Shown in pieces: positions 44,075 through 57,361 of a stretch of 64,000 nt of DNA. The translations under genes and the position numbers were made by a program. Numbering within the stretch: the first letter of the stretch is position 1; each line of letters starts with the position of its first letter. The DNA is taken from contig CACMKW010000004.1 in NCBI GenBank assembly GCA_902614395.1, positions 1 through 64,000 on the forward strand, given 5' to 3'. The notes beneath the pieces were generated by a model that made no database searches, had not been told where the DNA came from, and worked only from the letters and a program-made list of their open reading frames with translations. Origin of the DNA: an uncultured Alphaproteobacteria bacterium (GTDB taxonomy: Bacteria > Pseudomonadota > Alphaproteobacteria > HIMB59 > GCA-002718135).

Positions 44075-44807
44075 ATTACCTAAATTAATTGGGCACAGAG
44101 GTGTAAAAGATCTGTGTCCAGAAAACACTTTAGTGTCTATTTCTAGGGCATTCGAAATAGGCTTAAATTTTGTAGAGGTAGATGTTAAGATCTCTAAAGA
44201 CAGAGTCCCAATTTTATTACATGATGATACACTTGATAGAACTACTAATGGAAGTGGGTTTGCAATTGATTATGATTATGAGAACATAAAAAAACTTGAC
44301 GCGGGAAAATTTTTTTATGAAGAAAATACAAATATATTTGTTCCAAAGTTAGAAGATATTCTTAGTTTGTGTACTAATAATAATGGTAATTTAAATATAG
44401 AATTAAAACCTAATAAAAATTTTGAAAAAGAAAATGTTTATCAAGTATATAAACTTACAAAAAATCTTAATCAAATAGATATTTTTTTCTCCTCATTTGA
44501 TATGATTTCTATTTTAGAAATTTCAAAACTTTACCCTCAATCTACACGTAGTTTTTTATTAGATGATTTTAAAGAATATAACATTGATGATTTGATTAGC
44601 ATATCAATTAATCATGATTTAAAAATTTGTGGATTAAATATAGATCTTGTTAGTGCTGATATTATAAAAAAAATTAAAGAATCTAATATAGCAATAACTG
44701 TTTATTCAGATAAAAATATAAATTTACCCAGTGCTAATGATATTTTCTCCATAGGTGTTGATAGTATTTTTGTTGATAATCCTTTAGATTTATTGGGAAA
44801 ATTTTAG
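44052..44807 (+). CDS. Glycerophosphodiester phosphodiesterase, UgpQ-like
   Basis: GDPD-family enzyme of 251 aa without a signal peptide, so probably cytosolic. The active-site motifs are [30 protein letters not shown] and [11 protein letters not shown], with NIELKPN later. It splits glycerophosphodiesters such as glycerophosphocholine into glycerol-3-phosphate and an alcohol. The apparent start is TTG at 44052, inside pnp. Link to the Ugp-like importer at the left edge is suggestive only. It converges on fabI with a four-base overlap. Confidence 0.88.
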   Translation: MTQKKTLKLPKLIGHRGVKDLCPENTLVSISRAFEIGLNFVEVDVKISKDRVPILLHDDTLDRTTNGSGFAIDYDYENIKKLDAGKFFYEENTNIFVPKLEDILSLCTNNNGNLNIELKPNKNFEKENVYQVYKLTKNLNQIDIFFSSFDMISILEISKLYPQSTRSFLLDDFKEYNIDDLISISINHDLKICGLNIDLVSADIIKKIKESNIAITVYSDKNINLPSANDIFSIGVDSIFVDNPLDLLGKF

Positions 44808-45577
44808 AACTTATTGGGCATTCCAATAATGTTGTAACCACAGTCAACATAATGTACTTCACCAGTAACTGCAGAAGATAAATCACTAACAAAGTATAAA
44901 GCAGATTTACCAATTTCATCTAGTTTTGCATTTCGTTTCAATGCTGAATGTTCTTCTGTAAATTTAAACACCTCCCTAGCATTATTTATTGCTGCACCAG
45001 CAATTGTTCTCATAGGTCCTGCTGAGATTGCATTAACGCGAATATTTTTTGTGCCTAAATCCACACTCAAGTACTTTACACTTGTTTCTAAAGCGGCTTT
45101 TGCAATTCCCATTAAATTGTAATTTGGTATTACTTTATTTGATCCGTAAAAAGTAAGGGTGAGAATACTTCCTCCATCATTAATTATTGGTTCAAAATTT
45201 CTTGCAAGACTAGTTAAAGAAAAACATGATATTTCCAAACAATTAATAAAATTATCTTTCGTAGTATCAACATATCTACCATTTAACTCTGACTTATCTG
45301 CAAATGCAACAGCATGAATTATAAAATCAATTGTGCCCCATTCTTTTTTTATAATTTCTACAGATTTGTTTATTGAGTCATGATTATTAAAATCACATTC
45401 TATTAATATTTTTGAATCAATTTCTTCAGAAAGTGGTTTCACCCTCTTCAATAATATTTCATTTTGGTAACCAATCGCTATTTCAGCACCATTTTCAGCT
45501 AGTTGTTTTGCTATTCCCCATGCAATTGAATGATTATTTGCAATACCGAATACTAAACCTTTTTTACTTTTAAGCAT
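44804..45577 (-). CDS. fabI: Enoyl-[acyl-carrier-protein] reductase FabI
   Basis: NADH-dependent reductase of 257 aa for the last step of fatty-acid elongation. The N terminus [17 protein letters not shown] is the FabI nucleotide site, and [21 protein letters not shown] holds the catalytic Tyr-x6-Lys. [10 protein letters not shown] is also typical. It overlaps fabB by eight bases, the third member of a fabA-fabB-fabI run. Confidence 0.95.
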   Translation of the reverse strand: MLKSKKGLVFGIANNHSIAWGIAKQLAENGAEIAIGYQNEILLKRVKPLSEEIDSKILIECDFNNHDSINKSVEIIKKEWGTIDFIIHAVAFADKSELNGRYVDTTKDNFINCLEISCFSLTSLARNFEPIINDGGSILTLTFYGSNKVIPNYNLMGIAKAALETSVKYLSVDLGTKNIRVNAISAGPMRTIAGAAINNAREVFKFTEEHSALKRNAKLDEIGKSALYFVSDLSSAVTGEVHYVDCGYNIIGMPNKF

Positions 45578-46787
45578 GATATTTTGAAAATACTAATGTT
45601 GCATTTGTACCGCCAAATCCAAAACTATTCGACATAACATGCTTAATTTCAACGTCATTTTCTGTTTTTAAGAGAATATTACAATCTTTGGCACTATCAT
45701 CGAGATTTTCAATATTAGCAGAACCACTAATAAAATTATTTTTCATCATCAATAAACTATAAATTGCTTCATGCACACCAGTTGCCCCTAAAGAATGACC
45801 TGTCAAAGATTTTGTTGAGCTCATTTTAGGAATATTGGAACCAAAAACATTTTTGATTGCTTCCAATTCTTTTACATCTCCTATCGGAGTGCTTGTTCCA
45901 TGAGTATTTATATAATCAATTTTACCATCAATATTTTTTAATGCTTGCTTCATGCATCTTTCTGCACCTTCTCCAGAAGGCTGCACCATATCGTATCCAT
46001 CTGAGGTTGCACCATATCCTGTTATTTCACCATATATTTTAGCACCTCTAGCTTTTGCATGCTCTAATTCTTCAAGTACTAAAGTTCCACCTCCACCAGC
46101 TATTACAAAACCATCTCTATCTGCATCATATGCCCTTGAAGATTTGTTTGGAGTAGAATTGTATTTTGATGACAAAGCACCCATTGCATCAAATAAAATT
46201 GATAAAGTCCAATGGAGCTCTTCACCGCCTCCAGCAAAAACAATATTTTGTTTTCCCATCTGGATGAGTTCATATGCATTACCAATACAATGTGAACTTG
46301 TAGAACATGCCGAAGTAATTGAATAGTTTACTCCTTTAATTTTAAAAGGAGTCGCAAGAGTTGCAGAATTTGTACTAGACATTGCTCTTGGTACCATAAA
46401 TGGTCCAATTTTTTTTGAACCCGAATTCTTTCCAATTTCAGAAGACTTAAATAAATTTTGTGTAGATGGACCCCCTGAACCAACAATTATACCAGTCATT
46501 TCATTTGAAATATCACTATCCTCTAGTCCTGAGTCATCTATAGCATCTTTCATTGCAATGTAGTTGTAGGCAGCTCCATCACCCATAAACCTTAGTAATC
46601 TTCTATCAATTTCGTTACTTATATCTATATTTGGTTTACCGTGCACAAGACTTCTAAAAGAAAACTCCCCATACTCTTCAGCACTTGTTATTCCAGATTT
46701 CAAATTTTTAAGACTGTCTATAACATCTGATTGGTTATTACCAATACATGATACTATACCTAAACCTGTTACTACTACTCTATTCAT
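45570..46787 (-). CDS. fabB: 3-oxoacyl-[acyl-carrier-protein] synthase I, FabB
   Basis: Condensing enzyme of 405 aa. The catalytic Cys is in [13 protein letters not shown], and the two histidines are in [11 protein letters not shown] and [14 protein letters not shown]. The link with fabA shows it is the FabB type for unsaturated fatty acids, not FabF. It starts three bases after the fabA stop. N-terminal [15 protein letters not shown] is typical. Confidence 0.94.
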   Translation of the reverse strand: MNRVVVTGLGIVSCIGNNQSDVIDSLKNLKSGITSAEEYGEFSFRSLVHGKPNIDISNEIDRRLLRFMGDGAAYNYIAMKDAIDDSGLEDSDISNEMTGIIVGSGGPSTQNLFKSSEIGKNSGSKKIGPFMVPRAMSSTNSATLATPFKIKGVNYSITSACSTSSHCIGNAYELIQMGKQNIVFAGGGEELHWTLSILFDAMGALSSKYNSTPNKSSRAYDADRDGFVIAGGGGTLVLEELEHAKARGAKIYGEITGYGATSDGYDMVQPSGEGAERCMKQALKNIDGKIDYINTHGTSTPIGDVKELEAIKNVFGSNIPKMSSTKSLTGHSLGATGVHEAIYSLLMMKNNFISGSANIENLDDSAKDCNILLKTENDVEIKHVMSNSFGFGGTNATLVFSKYHA

Positions 46788-46790
46788 TAC

Positions 46791-47297
46791 TTATTTATCA
46801 GGTGAAAATAAACCGACTTTCATATCTTTAGCTTCATAAATTGTTTCACCATCAGCTTTTAAAATACCATCTCCAACTCCTAAAATCAATTTTCTTAGTA
46901 TAAGTCTTTTAAGAGATATATGGTAAGTTACTTTTTTTACTTTTTGTAATACCTGACCTGTAAACTTAACTTCACCAACTCCTAAAGCCCTACCTTTTCC
47001 TGGTTGGCCAAGCCATCCTAAATAAAAACCAAGTAATTGCCACATAGCATCTAAACCTAAACAACCAGGCATTACCGGATCATCTTTAAAATGACATTCA
47101 AAAAACCATAAGTCTTCTTTAATATCTAATTCTGCAATAACCTCACCTTTAGAGAATTCTCCGCCAGTCTCATTTATTGAAGTAATTCTATCAAACATTA
47201 ACATTGGAGGCATTGGAAGTTGAGCATTCCCTTTTCCAAAAAGAACACCTTTTGCACAATCAATTAATTGATCGTAGGTAAATGAATTTTGTTTCAT
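46791..47297 (-). CDS. fabA: 3-hydroxydecanoyl-ACP dehydratase/isomerase FabA
   Basis: Bifunctional dehydratase-isomerase of 168 aa. The active-site His is in [20 protein letters not shown], followed by [11 protein letters not shown] and [11 protein letters not shown]. FabA branches the pathway to unsaturated fatty acids in the cytosol. It heads fabA-fabB-fabI. The Irr-type regulator often found beside fabA in other alphaproteobacteria is not seen; a ThiF-like gene lies 39 bases upstream on the same strand. Confidence 0.95.
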   Translation of the reverse strand: MKQNSFTYDQLIDCAKGVLFGKGNAQLPMPPMLMFDRITSINETGGEFSKGEVIAELDIKEDLWFFECHFKDDPVMPGCLGLDAMWQLLGFYLGWLGQPGKGRALGVGEVKFTGQVLQKVKKVTYHISLKRLILRKLILGVGDGILKADGETIYEAKDMKVGLFSPDK

Positions 47298-47336
47298 AAT
47301 TTAAATTAAACTTTTTTTATGTATTTATCAATTAAC

Positions 47337-48089
47337 TTAATCTGATTTTAAATAACAATCATGTTTACTTTTAATAACAATATTATCAATGCTTAATTTT
47401 TTTCCATCAGAAATTGTCATTATATTAGTTTCATCTTTTAAATTTAAATAGAAATTAATTATTTTTTGAGCAGCGATCAAACCTGCTAACCCTGCAGAAA
47501 TGCCTGAAATACCTACTACATCACATCTGGGAAGATCAACATCATCTTTGTTAGGAAATATACAATTTAAACATAGATGATTATTTTTATTTGAATTATT
47601 GAAAAGAATTATTTGTAAATCATGTCTTAATGCAGAGGAATATAAAAAATTGATTGAGTTTTTAAGACAATATTCATTTAATAATCTAGAACTGAACCAA
47701 TCATCAGTTGCATCAACAATTATAGAACATTCTTTTAAAAAATTTAAATTTAAAGAATTAATATTTTCATCAATAGTATGAATTTTACATTCAGTATTGA
47801 TTAATTGTAATTTATTTTTAGCTACATCAACCTTTTTTCTTCCAATATCATTTAAATTAAACAAAATTTGTCTATTAAGATTACTTTTTTCAATAATGTC
47901 TCCATCAACTATTAACAATTCTTTTATTCCAGAGTTGACTAAATATTGACTTAAAGGACACCCTATACCTCCCATACCCACAATCCCAATTTTTATATTT
48001 GATAATTTTTTTAAGTTTTCTTCAGAAAATTCTTTTAAAATAAATAATCTGCTGAAAATTTTATATTCTTCTTCAGAGTAATTATTCAT
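47337..48089 (-). CDS. ThiF/MoeB-family adenylyltransferase
   Basis: E1-like enzyme of 250 aa that adenylates the C terminus of a small sulfur-carrier protein. The nucleotide site is GIVGMGGIGCPL, with VDGDIIEKSNLNRQ and ATDDWFSSR, and a possible catalytic Cys in LPRCDVVG. One CxxC is present (CLNC). The second zinc CxxC near the C terminus is reduced to a single Cys (HDCYLK). It has no rhodanese domain. No ThiS, MoaD or other thiamin or molybdopterin gene is in view, so ThiF and MoeB cannot be told apart. It follows coaBC by four bases. Confidence 0.8.
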   Translation of the reverse strand: MNNYSEEEYKIFSRLFILKEFSEENLKKLSNIKIGIVGMGGIGCPLSQYLVNSGIKELLIVDGDIIEKSNLNRQILFNLNDIGRKKVDVAKNKLQLINTECKIHTIDENINSLNLNFLKECSIIVDATDDWFSSRLLNEYCLKNSINFLYSSALRHDLQIILFNNSNKNNHLCLNCIFPNKDDVDLPRCDVVGISGISAGLAGLIAAQKIINFYLNLKDETNIMTISDGKKLSIDNIVIKSKHDCYLKSD

Positions 48090-48093
48090 AATT

Positions 48094-49263
48094 CTATATA
48101 GAACTATAAATTTGTTTTATAATTTGCTTTGCACAATTTACCTTTGTCATTTTTTTAAATTTTTTTATCTGGTTTTTTGTAATTATTGATATCCGATTAT
48201 AATCTGAACCAAAAACTTTATTTTTACTATCGATTTTATTGTAAACCATCATATCACATTTTTTATCAACTAATTTTTTTTTGGCATTATCAATGCTCCC
48301 CGTTTCTGCGGCAAAACCAACTAAAAATTTAGGCCTCTTAGTTTTACTTTTTCCAATTTTTTCTAAAATATCAATATTCTTATAAAGACTAATATTTAAT
48401 TTTTCATTTTTTTTAATCTTGGATTTATTTATATTTTTATTTTTGAAATCAGATACTGCAGCAGTAAAAATTCCTATATCAATTTTAGAAATTTTTCTTA
48501 TTTTTTGATACATTTCGTTTGCTGATTTTATTTGAATAAATTTTAAATTTGGTGGAGGATCTAAATTTGTTGGTCCAGATATCAAGGTTACATCCGCTCC
48601 ATATAAAACTAACTGTGAAGCAATTTCATAGCCTTGTTTCCCAGATGATTGATTTGAAATAAACCTAACTGGATCAATCATTTCAATTGTCGGTCCTGCA
48701 GTTACTAGGCATTTTTTATTTTTTAACAAATTAACATTTTCTAGTCTGTTTAAAATTCTATTTACTATATTTTTTGAGTTTTCAATTCTGCCTAACCCAA
48801 ATTCTCCACACTTTAGATTTCCAACTGTAGGTCCAATAAACTCATGACCGCTATCTTTTAATAATTTCACATTTTTTTGATTAATTTTATTATGCCACAT
48901 AAAACTATTCATTGCTGGGACAAAAAAAATTTTTTTATTTGAAGCAAGCAACGTATTAGAAGCTAAATTATCTCCATATCCATTAGCAAATTTTGCAATA
49001 GAATTAGCTGTTGCTGGACATATAACTATTATATCATTATCTCTTGATAAATTAATATGAAGCATCTTATTTTTTTTCTCATCTTCATCAGTAAATATTC
49101 TATTTTTAAGTAATTTTTTTATATCTGATATTTTTACATACTTCTTTGCTTCTTTAGTTAGTATGCAACTAATATTAACTTCTTTATTATTAAGTAAAGT
49201 AATAATTTCTTTACATCTAGACGCTGCTATAGAACCAGATATTATTAACAATATTTTATTCAT
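48094..49263 (-). CDS. coaBC: Bifunctional phosphopantothenoylcysteine decarboxylase/synthetase CoaBC
   Basis: Two-domain enzyme of 389 aa for coenzyme A synthesis. The N-terminal CoaC flavoprotein half has ISGSIAASRCKEI, and PAMNSFMW with the substrate-binding Asn. The C-terminal CoaB half has VTAGPTIEMIDPVRFISNQSSG split over the nucleotide site, with FTAAVSDFK further on. It shares a base with ubiE. Confidence 0.93.
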   Translation of the reverse strand: MNKILLIISGSIAASRCKEIITLLNNKEVNISCILTKEAKKYVKISDIKKLLKNRIFTDEDEKKNKMLHINLSRDNDIIVICPATANSIAKFANGYGDNLASNTLLASNKKIFFVPAMNSFMWHNKINQKNVKLLKDSGHEFIGPTVGNLKCGEFGLGRIENSKNIVNRILNRLENVNLLKNKKCLVTAGPTIEMIDPVRFISNQSSGKQGYEIASQLVLYGADVTLISGPTNLDPPPNLKFIQIKSANEMYQKIRKISKIDIGIFTAAVSDFKNKNINKSKIKKNEKLNISLYKNIDILEKIGKSKTKRPKFLVGFAAETGSIDNAKKKLVDKKCDMMVYNKIDSKNKVFGSDYNRISIITKNQIKKFKKMTKVNCAKQIIKQIYSSI

Positions 49264-49994
49264 TATAGTTTATAGCCAGTATGTATGGCTACAATTCCAT
49301 TAAATAAATTAATAGTCTCAACTTTCGTAAATCCACAATCACTTAGATTTTTGCTAAGTTCTTCTTGTGATGGAAACAAATCAATACTTTCACTCAAATA
49401 TTTATAAGCATTCTTATCTTTAGCAACTAATTCTCCTAACAGAGGTAAAATCTTTGATTTGTAAATTTTATATGAACTTGATACCAAAGATGATTTAGGT
49501 GTACTAAATTCTAGGCAACAATATTTACCACCAGGTTTAAGAACTCTGTAAGCCTCTTTTATAGATAATAAATACTCCGTCACATTTCTTAAGCAGAAAG
49601 AAATAGTATATTTATCAAAAAAATTATTTTCAAAATTTAAGTTTTCAGCATTACCAATAAAATATTTTATATTTTTTTCTTTTCTTAATCTTTTTCTTCC
49701 TTCTAATAACATTTCTTCATTTAGATCTAAAAGATAAAGATTGGTTGATAAATTTTCTTTTAAAATTTCGCTGGCAATATCACCAGAACCAGAACCAACA
49801 TCCAAGATAATTTCATTTTCTTTTAGATCCACAGTCTCTACAAATCTTTTTTTCCATAAACGATGCATACCTAAACTCATTAAATCATTCATAATATCGT
49901 AGCTTGGAGCTACGCTTGAAAATACATTCTGAACAAGTTTAGTCTTTTGTTTTGAATTTACTTTTGTATAACCAAAATTATAATCTTTTTTCAT
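49263..49994 (-). CDS. ubiE: Demethylmenaquinone/demethylubiquinone C-methyltransferase UbiE
   Basis: SAM-dependent methyltransferase of 243 aa. VFSSVAPSYDIMNDLMSLGMHRLWK is split around the UbiE N-terminal signature, LDVGSGSGDIASEIL is the SAM site, and YTISFCLRNVTEYL and CCLEFSTP complete the pattern. It makes the C-methyl step in ubiquinone synthesis. Its ATG is one base from the divergent mutM ATG, a familiar alphaproteobacterial pairing at extreme spacing. Confidence 0.94.
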   Translation of the reverse strand: MKKDYNFGYTKVNSKQKTKLVQNVFSSVAPSYDIMNDLMSLGMHRLWKKRFVETVDLKENEIILDVGSGSGDIASEILKENLSTNLYLLDLNEEMLLEGRKRLRKEKNIKYFIGNAENLNFENNFFDKYTISFCLRNVTEYLLSIKEAYRVLKPGGKYCCLEFSTPKSSLVSSSYKIYKSKILPLLGELVAKDKNAYKYLSESIDLFPSQEELSKNLSDCGFTKVETINLFNGIVAIHTGYKL

Positions 49995-49995
49995 T

Positions 49996-50814
49996 ATGCC
50001 AGAATTACCTGAAGTTGAAACTACAGTTAAAGGACTTAGTGTAATTTTGAATCAAAAAATATCTAATGTTAAAATTCATACTTCAAAACTTCGTTTTAAA
50101 ATTCCAAATAATATAATTAATATACTACGTAACTCCAAGATATCCAACCTAAGACGTATAGCAAAGTTTATAATCATAGATTTAGGTACAGATTATTCTC
50201 TAGTAATACATCTAGGTATGTCAGGAAGATTAAAAACTGCTAATAAAAGCTACAAACGAATAAAACATGATCATTTTGTTATGTACTTTTTAAGTGGAAT
50301 GATACTTGTTTATCATGATCCAAGGAAATTTGGATTTATAGACATAATAAAAACAAAAGATCTACAAAAACAAAAGTATATATTTAGTTTGGGTGTAGAT
50401 GCACTGAGTCCAAATCTTACAGCACAAATGATATTTGAAAAAATTTCAAAATCTGAGGTCCCAATAAAGCAGATTTTACTAAATCAAAAATTAATTGCTG
50501 GTATAGGCAATATCTATGCATCGGAAATTCTATTTGATTCTAAAATTTCACCACTTTCATTGGGTAAAGATTTAGAAATTAGTCTCATTATGAAACTAAT
50601 TAAGTCCATTAGAAAAATTTTAAAGAAAGCAATTAAATATGGAGGATCGAGTATACGAGATTATAGGTCTACTGACGGTACATTAGGAAACTTTCAGTCA
50701 AATTTTAAGGTTTATAATAAAGAAGGAAAAAAAATAGGTGGAGATAAGGTTAAAAAGATCGTTCAATACGGAAGATCTACTTTTTATTGTCCAAAACTAC
50801 AAAATAACAAGTAA
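49996..50814 (+). CDS. mutM: Formamidopyrimidine-DNA glycosylase MutM with degenerate zinc finger
   Basis: DNA repair glycosylase/AP lyase of 272 aa. MPELPEVET gives the catalytic P2 and E3, with K57 and GMSGRL and AGIGNIYASE conserved. In the C-terminal finger (about 239-268) the family expects four cysteines, CxxC and CxxC. Here the first pair is replaced by a KIGGDK stretch and the last pair keeps only C265. The QYGRSTFYC arginine loop is kept. The finger probably folds without zinc, as reported for some relatives (NEIL1). It starts one base from ubiE. Confidence 0.93.
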   Translation: MPELPEVETTVKGLSVILNQKISNVKIHTSKLRFKIPNNIINILRNSKISNLRRIAKFIIIDLGTDYSLVIHLGMSGRLKTANKSYKRIKHDHFVMYFLSGMILVYHDPRKFGFIDIIKTKDLQKQKYIFSLGVDALSPNLTAQMIFEKISKSEVPIKQILLNQKLIAGIGNIYASEILFDSKISPLSLGKDLEISLIMKLIKSIRKILKKAIKYGGSSIRDYRSTDGTLGNFQSNFKVYNKEGKKIGGDKVKKIVQYGRSTFYCPKLQNNK

Positions 50815-50832
50815 TTCTATATTAAATATTAA

Positions 50833-50860
50833 TTGACTTAATTTATTTTGAATTTATAGC
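50833..50860 (+). promoter_or_regulatory. Candidate sigma-70 promoter of rpsT
   Basis: TTGACT (50833-50838) and TATAGC (50855-50860) are 16 bases apart. A start about seven bases after the -10 would fall on the rpsT ATG at 50867, giving a near-leaderless mRNA. By-eye call in A/T-rich sequence. Confidence 0.45.
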
Positions 50861-50866
50861 ACGCAT

Positions 50867-51127
50867 ATGGCTAATCATGCTTCTGCAAAAAAAAGATCTA
50901 GACAGAACAAAACTAGAAATACTGTTAATTCTCAATACTTGTCCAAGTTTAGAAAAGCTCTAAATAAATTTAAAACTTCAGTTGAAGCAAAAAATGAGGA
51001 AGAAATTCAAAAATCCTTAAGCAATGTCAACTCAATAATGGCCAGAGCATCAAAAAAAGGTATATTTAAAAAAGAATACATATCCAGAAAGTTATCCTCC
51101 TTATCAAAACAAATTTCAAAAAAATAA
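50867..51127 (+). CDS. rpsT: 30S ribosomal protein S20
   Basis: Ribosomal protein of 86 aa. MANHASAKKRSRQNKTRN at the N terminus and the Lys-rich helical body ending IMARASKKGIFKKEYISRKLS identify S20. It sits between mutM and dnaA as is usual in alphaproteobacteria. No Shine-Dalgarno sequence is seen; a likely promoter is immediately upstream. Confidence 0.96.
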   Translation: MANHASAKKRSRQNKTRNTVNSQYLSKFRKALNKFKTSVEAKNEEEIQKSLSNVNSIMARASKKGIFKKEYISRKLSSLSKQISKK

Positions 51128-51273
51128 TTTTTTTTTAAATTTTTTCACTTTTCTTCTTGCTAAAAATACTTAAAGGGTGTTGATTAAGTAAATTAATTTG
51201 GTGATTAAATTTTACGACTTTAGATTTTTTGCGTAAAATTTTTTAAGATATAAAATCATCTTGTTGGGGGAAA

Positions 51274-52668
51274 ATGGATAATACATCTACTATATTTGAA
51301 GACAGTAAATGGTTATCCTTTAAAAAAAATCTTAAAAAAAATGTTGGTGATTCAGCCTATAACAACTGGCTGAAACATTTAAACTTCGTTTCTCTTCAAG
51401 AAAATACTATAACATTTTCTGTACCAACAAAGTTTTTAAGAGATTGGATAGTTAATAATTATTCTGACAAGATAAAAAGTGAAGCAAAAAATCATATTGA
51501 AAAAATTGACACTATTAAATTTGTTGTTAAACCTTCAGGTGGAAGAATAGTTCCAGGCACAACTAGAACTATTAAAAGCAATGATAATCACTGGAAATCC
51601 TCAATGGATTTAAGATCTAATCAATCCTCGACATATCCTAACGAATTTGGAGCTCCATTAGATCCCAGATTTACTTTTGAAAATTTTGTAGTTGGAAAAC
51701 CTAATGAACTAGCTTTTGCAGCATCTCAAAGAGTATCTGAAGCAAATAAAATTACATTCAATCCATTATTTCTATGTGGCGGTGTTGGTTTGGGAAAAAC
51801 TCATTTGATGCATGCCATAGGTTGGAAAATAAAAGAACAACAACCTGAGAGAAAAGTTATTTATCTTTCAGCAGAAAAATTTATGTATCAATTTGTAAGA
51901 GCACTTAGATATAAAGATACCTCTGCATTTAAAGAACAGTTTAGATCTATCGATGTACTCATGATTGATGATGTGCAATTCATAAGTGGAAAAGACAATA
52001 CGCAAGAGGAATTCTTTCATACATTCAATGCTTTGATTGAACAAAATAAACAAATAGTGATATCAGCAGATAAAACGCCTACCGACCTTGATGGAGTTCA
52101 AGAAAGATTAAAATCTAGATTAGGTTGCGGTCTCGTAGCGGACATTCATCCAACAACATATGAACTTAGACTAGGTATATTAATAGAAAAAGCTCACAAG
52201 AGAGGTGTTGAAATCCCTCCAAAAGTTTTAGAATTCTTATCTCATAGAATAATTTCAAATGTTAGAGAAATGGAAGGTGCCCTAAATAGACTAGTTGCTC
52301 ATGCAACATTAGTAGGAACTGCTATTACTGTTGAAACAGCTCAATTAGTTCTTCAAGACTTGTTAAAATCTTCTAATAAAAAAATAACAATTGAAGAAAT
52401 TCAAAAGAAAGTAGCAGAACATTTCAACATTAGAATTACAGATATGCATTCACCAAGAAGATCTAGATCTGTTGCAAGACCTAGACAGATTGCAATGTAC
52501 TTAGCAAAATCCATAACATCAAGATCTTTGCCCGAGATTGGCAGGAAATTTGGTGGAAGAGATCATACAACCGTAATGCATGCTGTTAAAAAAATTGAAG
52601 AGCTCAAGCTATCAGATGTTAATTTTAATGAAGATTTAGAATTGTTAAAAAGACTTATAGATTCTTAA
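51274..52668 (+). CDS. dnaA: Chromosomal replication initiator DnaA
   Basis: AAA+ initiator of 464 aa. Domain I includes NWLKHLNFVSL. Domain III has the Walker A GGVGLGKTHLMHAIG and Walker B VLMIDDVQFISGK. Domain IV ends with the box-binding helix: RPRQIAMYLAK and GGRDHTTVMHA. The 146-base upstream gap shows no perfect TTATCCACA box. dnaN follows after 23 bases. Confidence 0.97.
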   Translation: MDNTSTIFEDSKWLSFKKNLKKNVGDSAYNNWLKHLNFVSLQENTITFSVPTKFLRDWIVNNYSDKIKSEAKNHIEKIDTIKFVVKPSGGRIVPGTTRTIKSNDNHWKSSMDLRSNQSSTYPNEFGAPLDPRFTFENFVVGKPNELAFAASQRVSEANKITFNPLFLCGGVGLGKTHLMHAIGWKIKEQQPERKVIYLSAEKFMYQFVRALRYKDTSAFKEQFRSIDVLMIDDVQFISGKDNTQEEFFHTFNALIEQNKQIVISADKTPTDLDGVQERLKSRLGCGLVADIHPTTYELRLGILIEKAHKRGVEIPPKVLEFLSHRIISNVREMEGALNRLVAHATLVGTAITVETAQLVLQDLLKSSNKKITIEEIQKKVAEHFNIRITDMHSPRRSRSVARPRQIAMYLAKSITSRSLPEIGRKFGGRDHTTVMHAVKKIEELKLSDVNFNEDLELLKRLIDS

Positions 52669-52691
52669 TTTTTTTTATCATATGCTTAACT

Positions 52692-53807
52692 ATGAAATTT
52701 AAAATAGTTCGTAGAAATTTTTTTAAAACCTTATCTCATCTTCAGGGAATAGTTGATAAAAAAAATTCATTACCAATACTATCTAATATATTAATAGAGG
52801 CTAAAGATAATTTATTAACACTATCATCAACAGATATGGATATCTCTATTATTGAAAGAATTGATTGTAATGTTTTTGAAGATGGTGCAACAACTATTAA
52901 TTCACAAATTCTATACGACATTGTAAGAAAAATTGATGATAATAGTGAAATAGAAATTATTTCAAATGATGGAAAATTATTAACCCTTCGATCCAATGGA
53001 TCAAGATTTTCATTAGCTTGTCTGCCTAAAGAAGATTTTCCAATAATTGATCAAAATAATTCTGGTGTTAATATTAAAATTAATTCACACATAATTTTCA
53101 AATTAATAGATAAAACTAAGTTTGCTATATCAAATGAAGAAACAAGATATTTTTTGAATGGTTTATATTTTAATGTAAATAAGGAACAAAATAAAAATAT
53201 TGTTACTCTTGTAGGAACTGATGGCCATCGTTTAGCAAAATTTAGTCATTATATAGAAGAAAATATAGATGAAGTATCTGGAGTAATTATTCCTAAAAAA
53301 ACTATCTATGAGTTATCAAAATTACTATCAGAAAGAGATCAAAGTGTTTTGATTTCAATAAGCTCTAATAAAATTATATTTACGATAGACAATATAATAT
53401 TTATTTCAAAATTAATTGATGGAAGTTTCCCAGATTATAAAAGAGTTATTCCAAATGATAATTTAAATATTTTAAAAATTAATAGAGAAATATTATTGTC
53501 AGCAGTAGATAGGGTGAGCACAATTGCTAATGAAAAATCACCCGTAATTAAATTTAAGTTATTACAAAATGTACTTAATTTAAATACAATAAATAATGAA
53601 AGCAGCACTGCTTCTGAAGATTTAAAAATAAACTATAATGGTGATGATATTGAAATTGGCTTCAATTCAAAATACATTATGGATATTGTTAACAATTTAG
53701 AAGATGAGGAAATTTTAATTAATTTGAAAGATAATACATCTCCAATAATTGCAACCGAAAACTCAAATAGCAATTTAGTTTATGTTTTGATGCCAATGAG
53801 AGTTTAG
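52692..53807 (+). CDS. dnaN: DNA polymerase III beta sliding clamp DnaN
   Basis: Beta clamp of 371 aa, three-domain ring subunit. Conserved segments are LPILSNILIEA, DMDISIIE, GTDGHRLAK and the final YVLMPMRV, whose MPMR tail belongs to the partner-binding cleft. It lies between dnaA and recF. Start ATG 52692. Confidence 0.95.
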   Translation: MKFKIVRRNFFKTLSHLQGIVDKKNSLPILSNILIEAKDNLLTLSSTDMDISIIERIDCNVFEDGATTINSQILYDIVRKIDDNSEIEIISNDGKLLTLRSNGSRFSLACLPKEDFPIIDQNNSGVNIKINSHIIFKLIDKTKFAISNEETRYFLNGLYFNVNKEQNKNIVTLVGTDGHRLAKFSHYIEENIDEVSGVIIPKKTIYELSKLLSERDQSVLISISSNKIIFTIDNIIFISKLIDGSFPDYKRVIPNDNLNILKINREILLSAVDRVSTIANEKSPVIKFKLLQNVLNLNTINNESSTASEDLKINYNGDDIEIGFNSKYIMDIVNNLEDEEILINLKDNTSPIIATENSNSNLVYVLMPMRV

Positions 53808-53810
53808 AAT

Positions 53811-57355
<3,545 letters not shown>

Positions 57356-57361
57356 ACTTTA

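Noticed and set aside
45857..46326. Plus-strand open frames inside fabB
   Set aside because: Shadow frames antisense to a fully conserved condensing enzyme. No motif or ribosome site.
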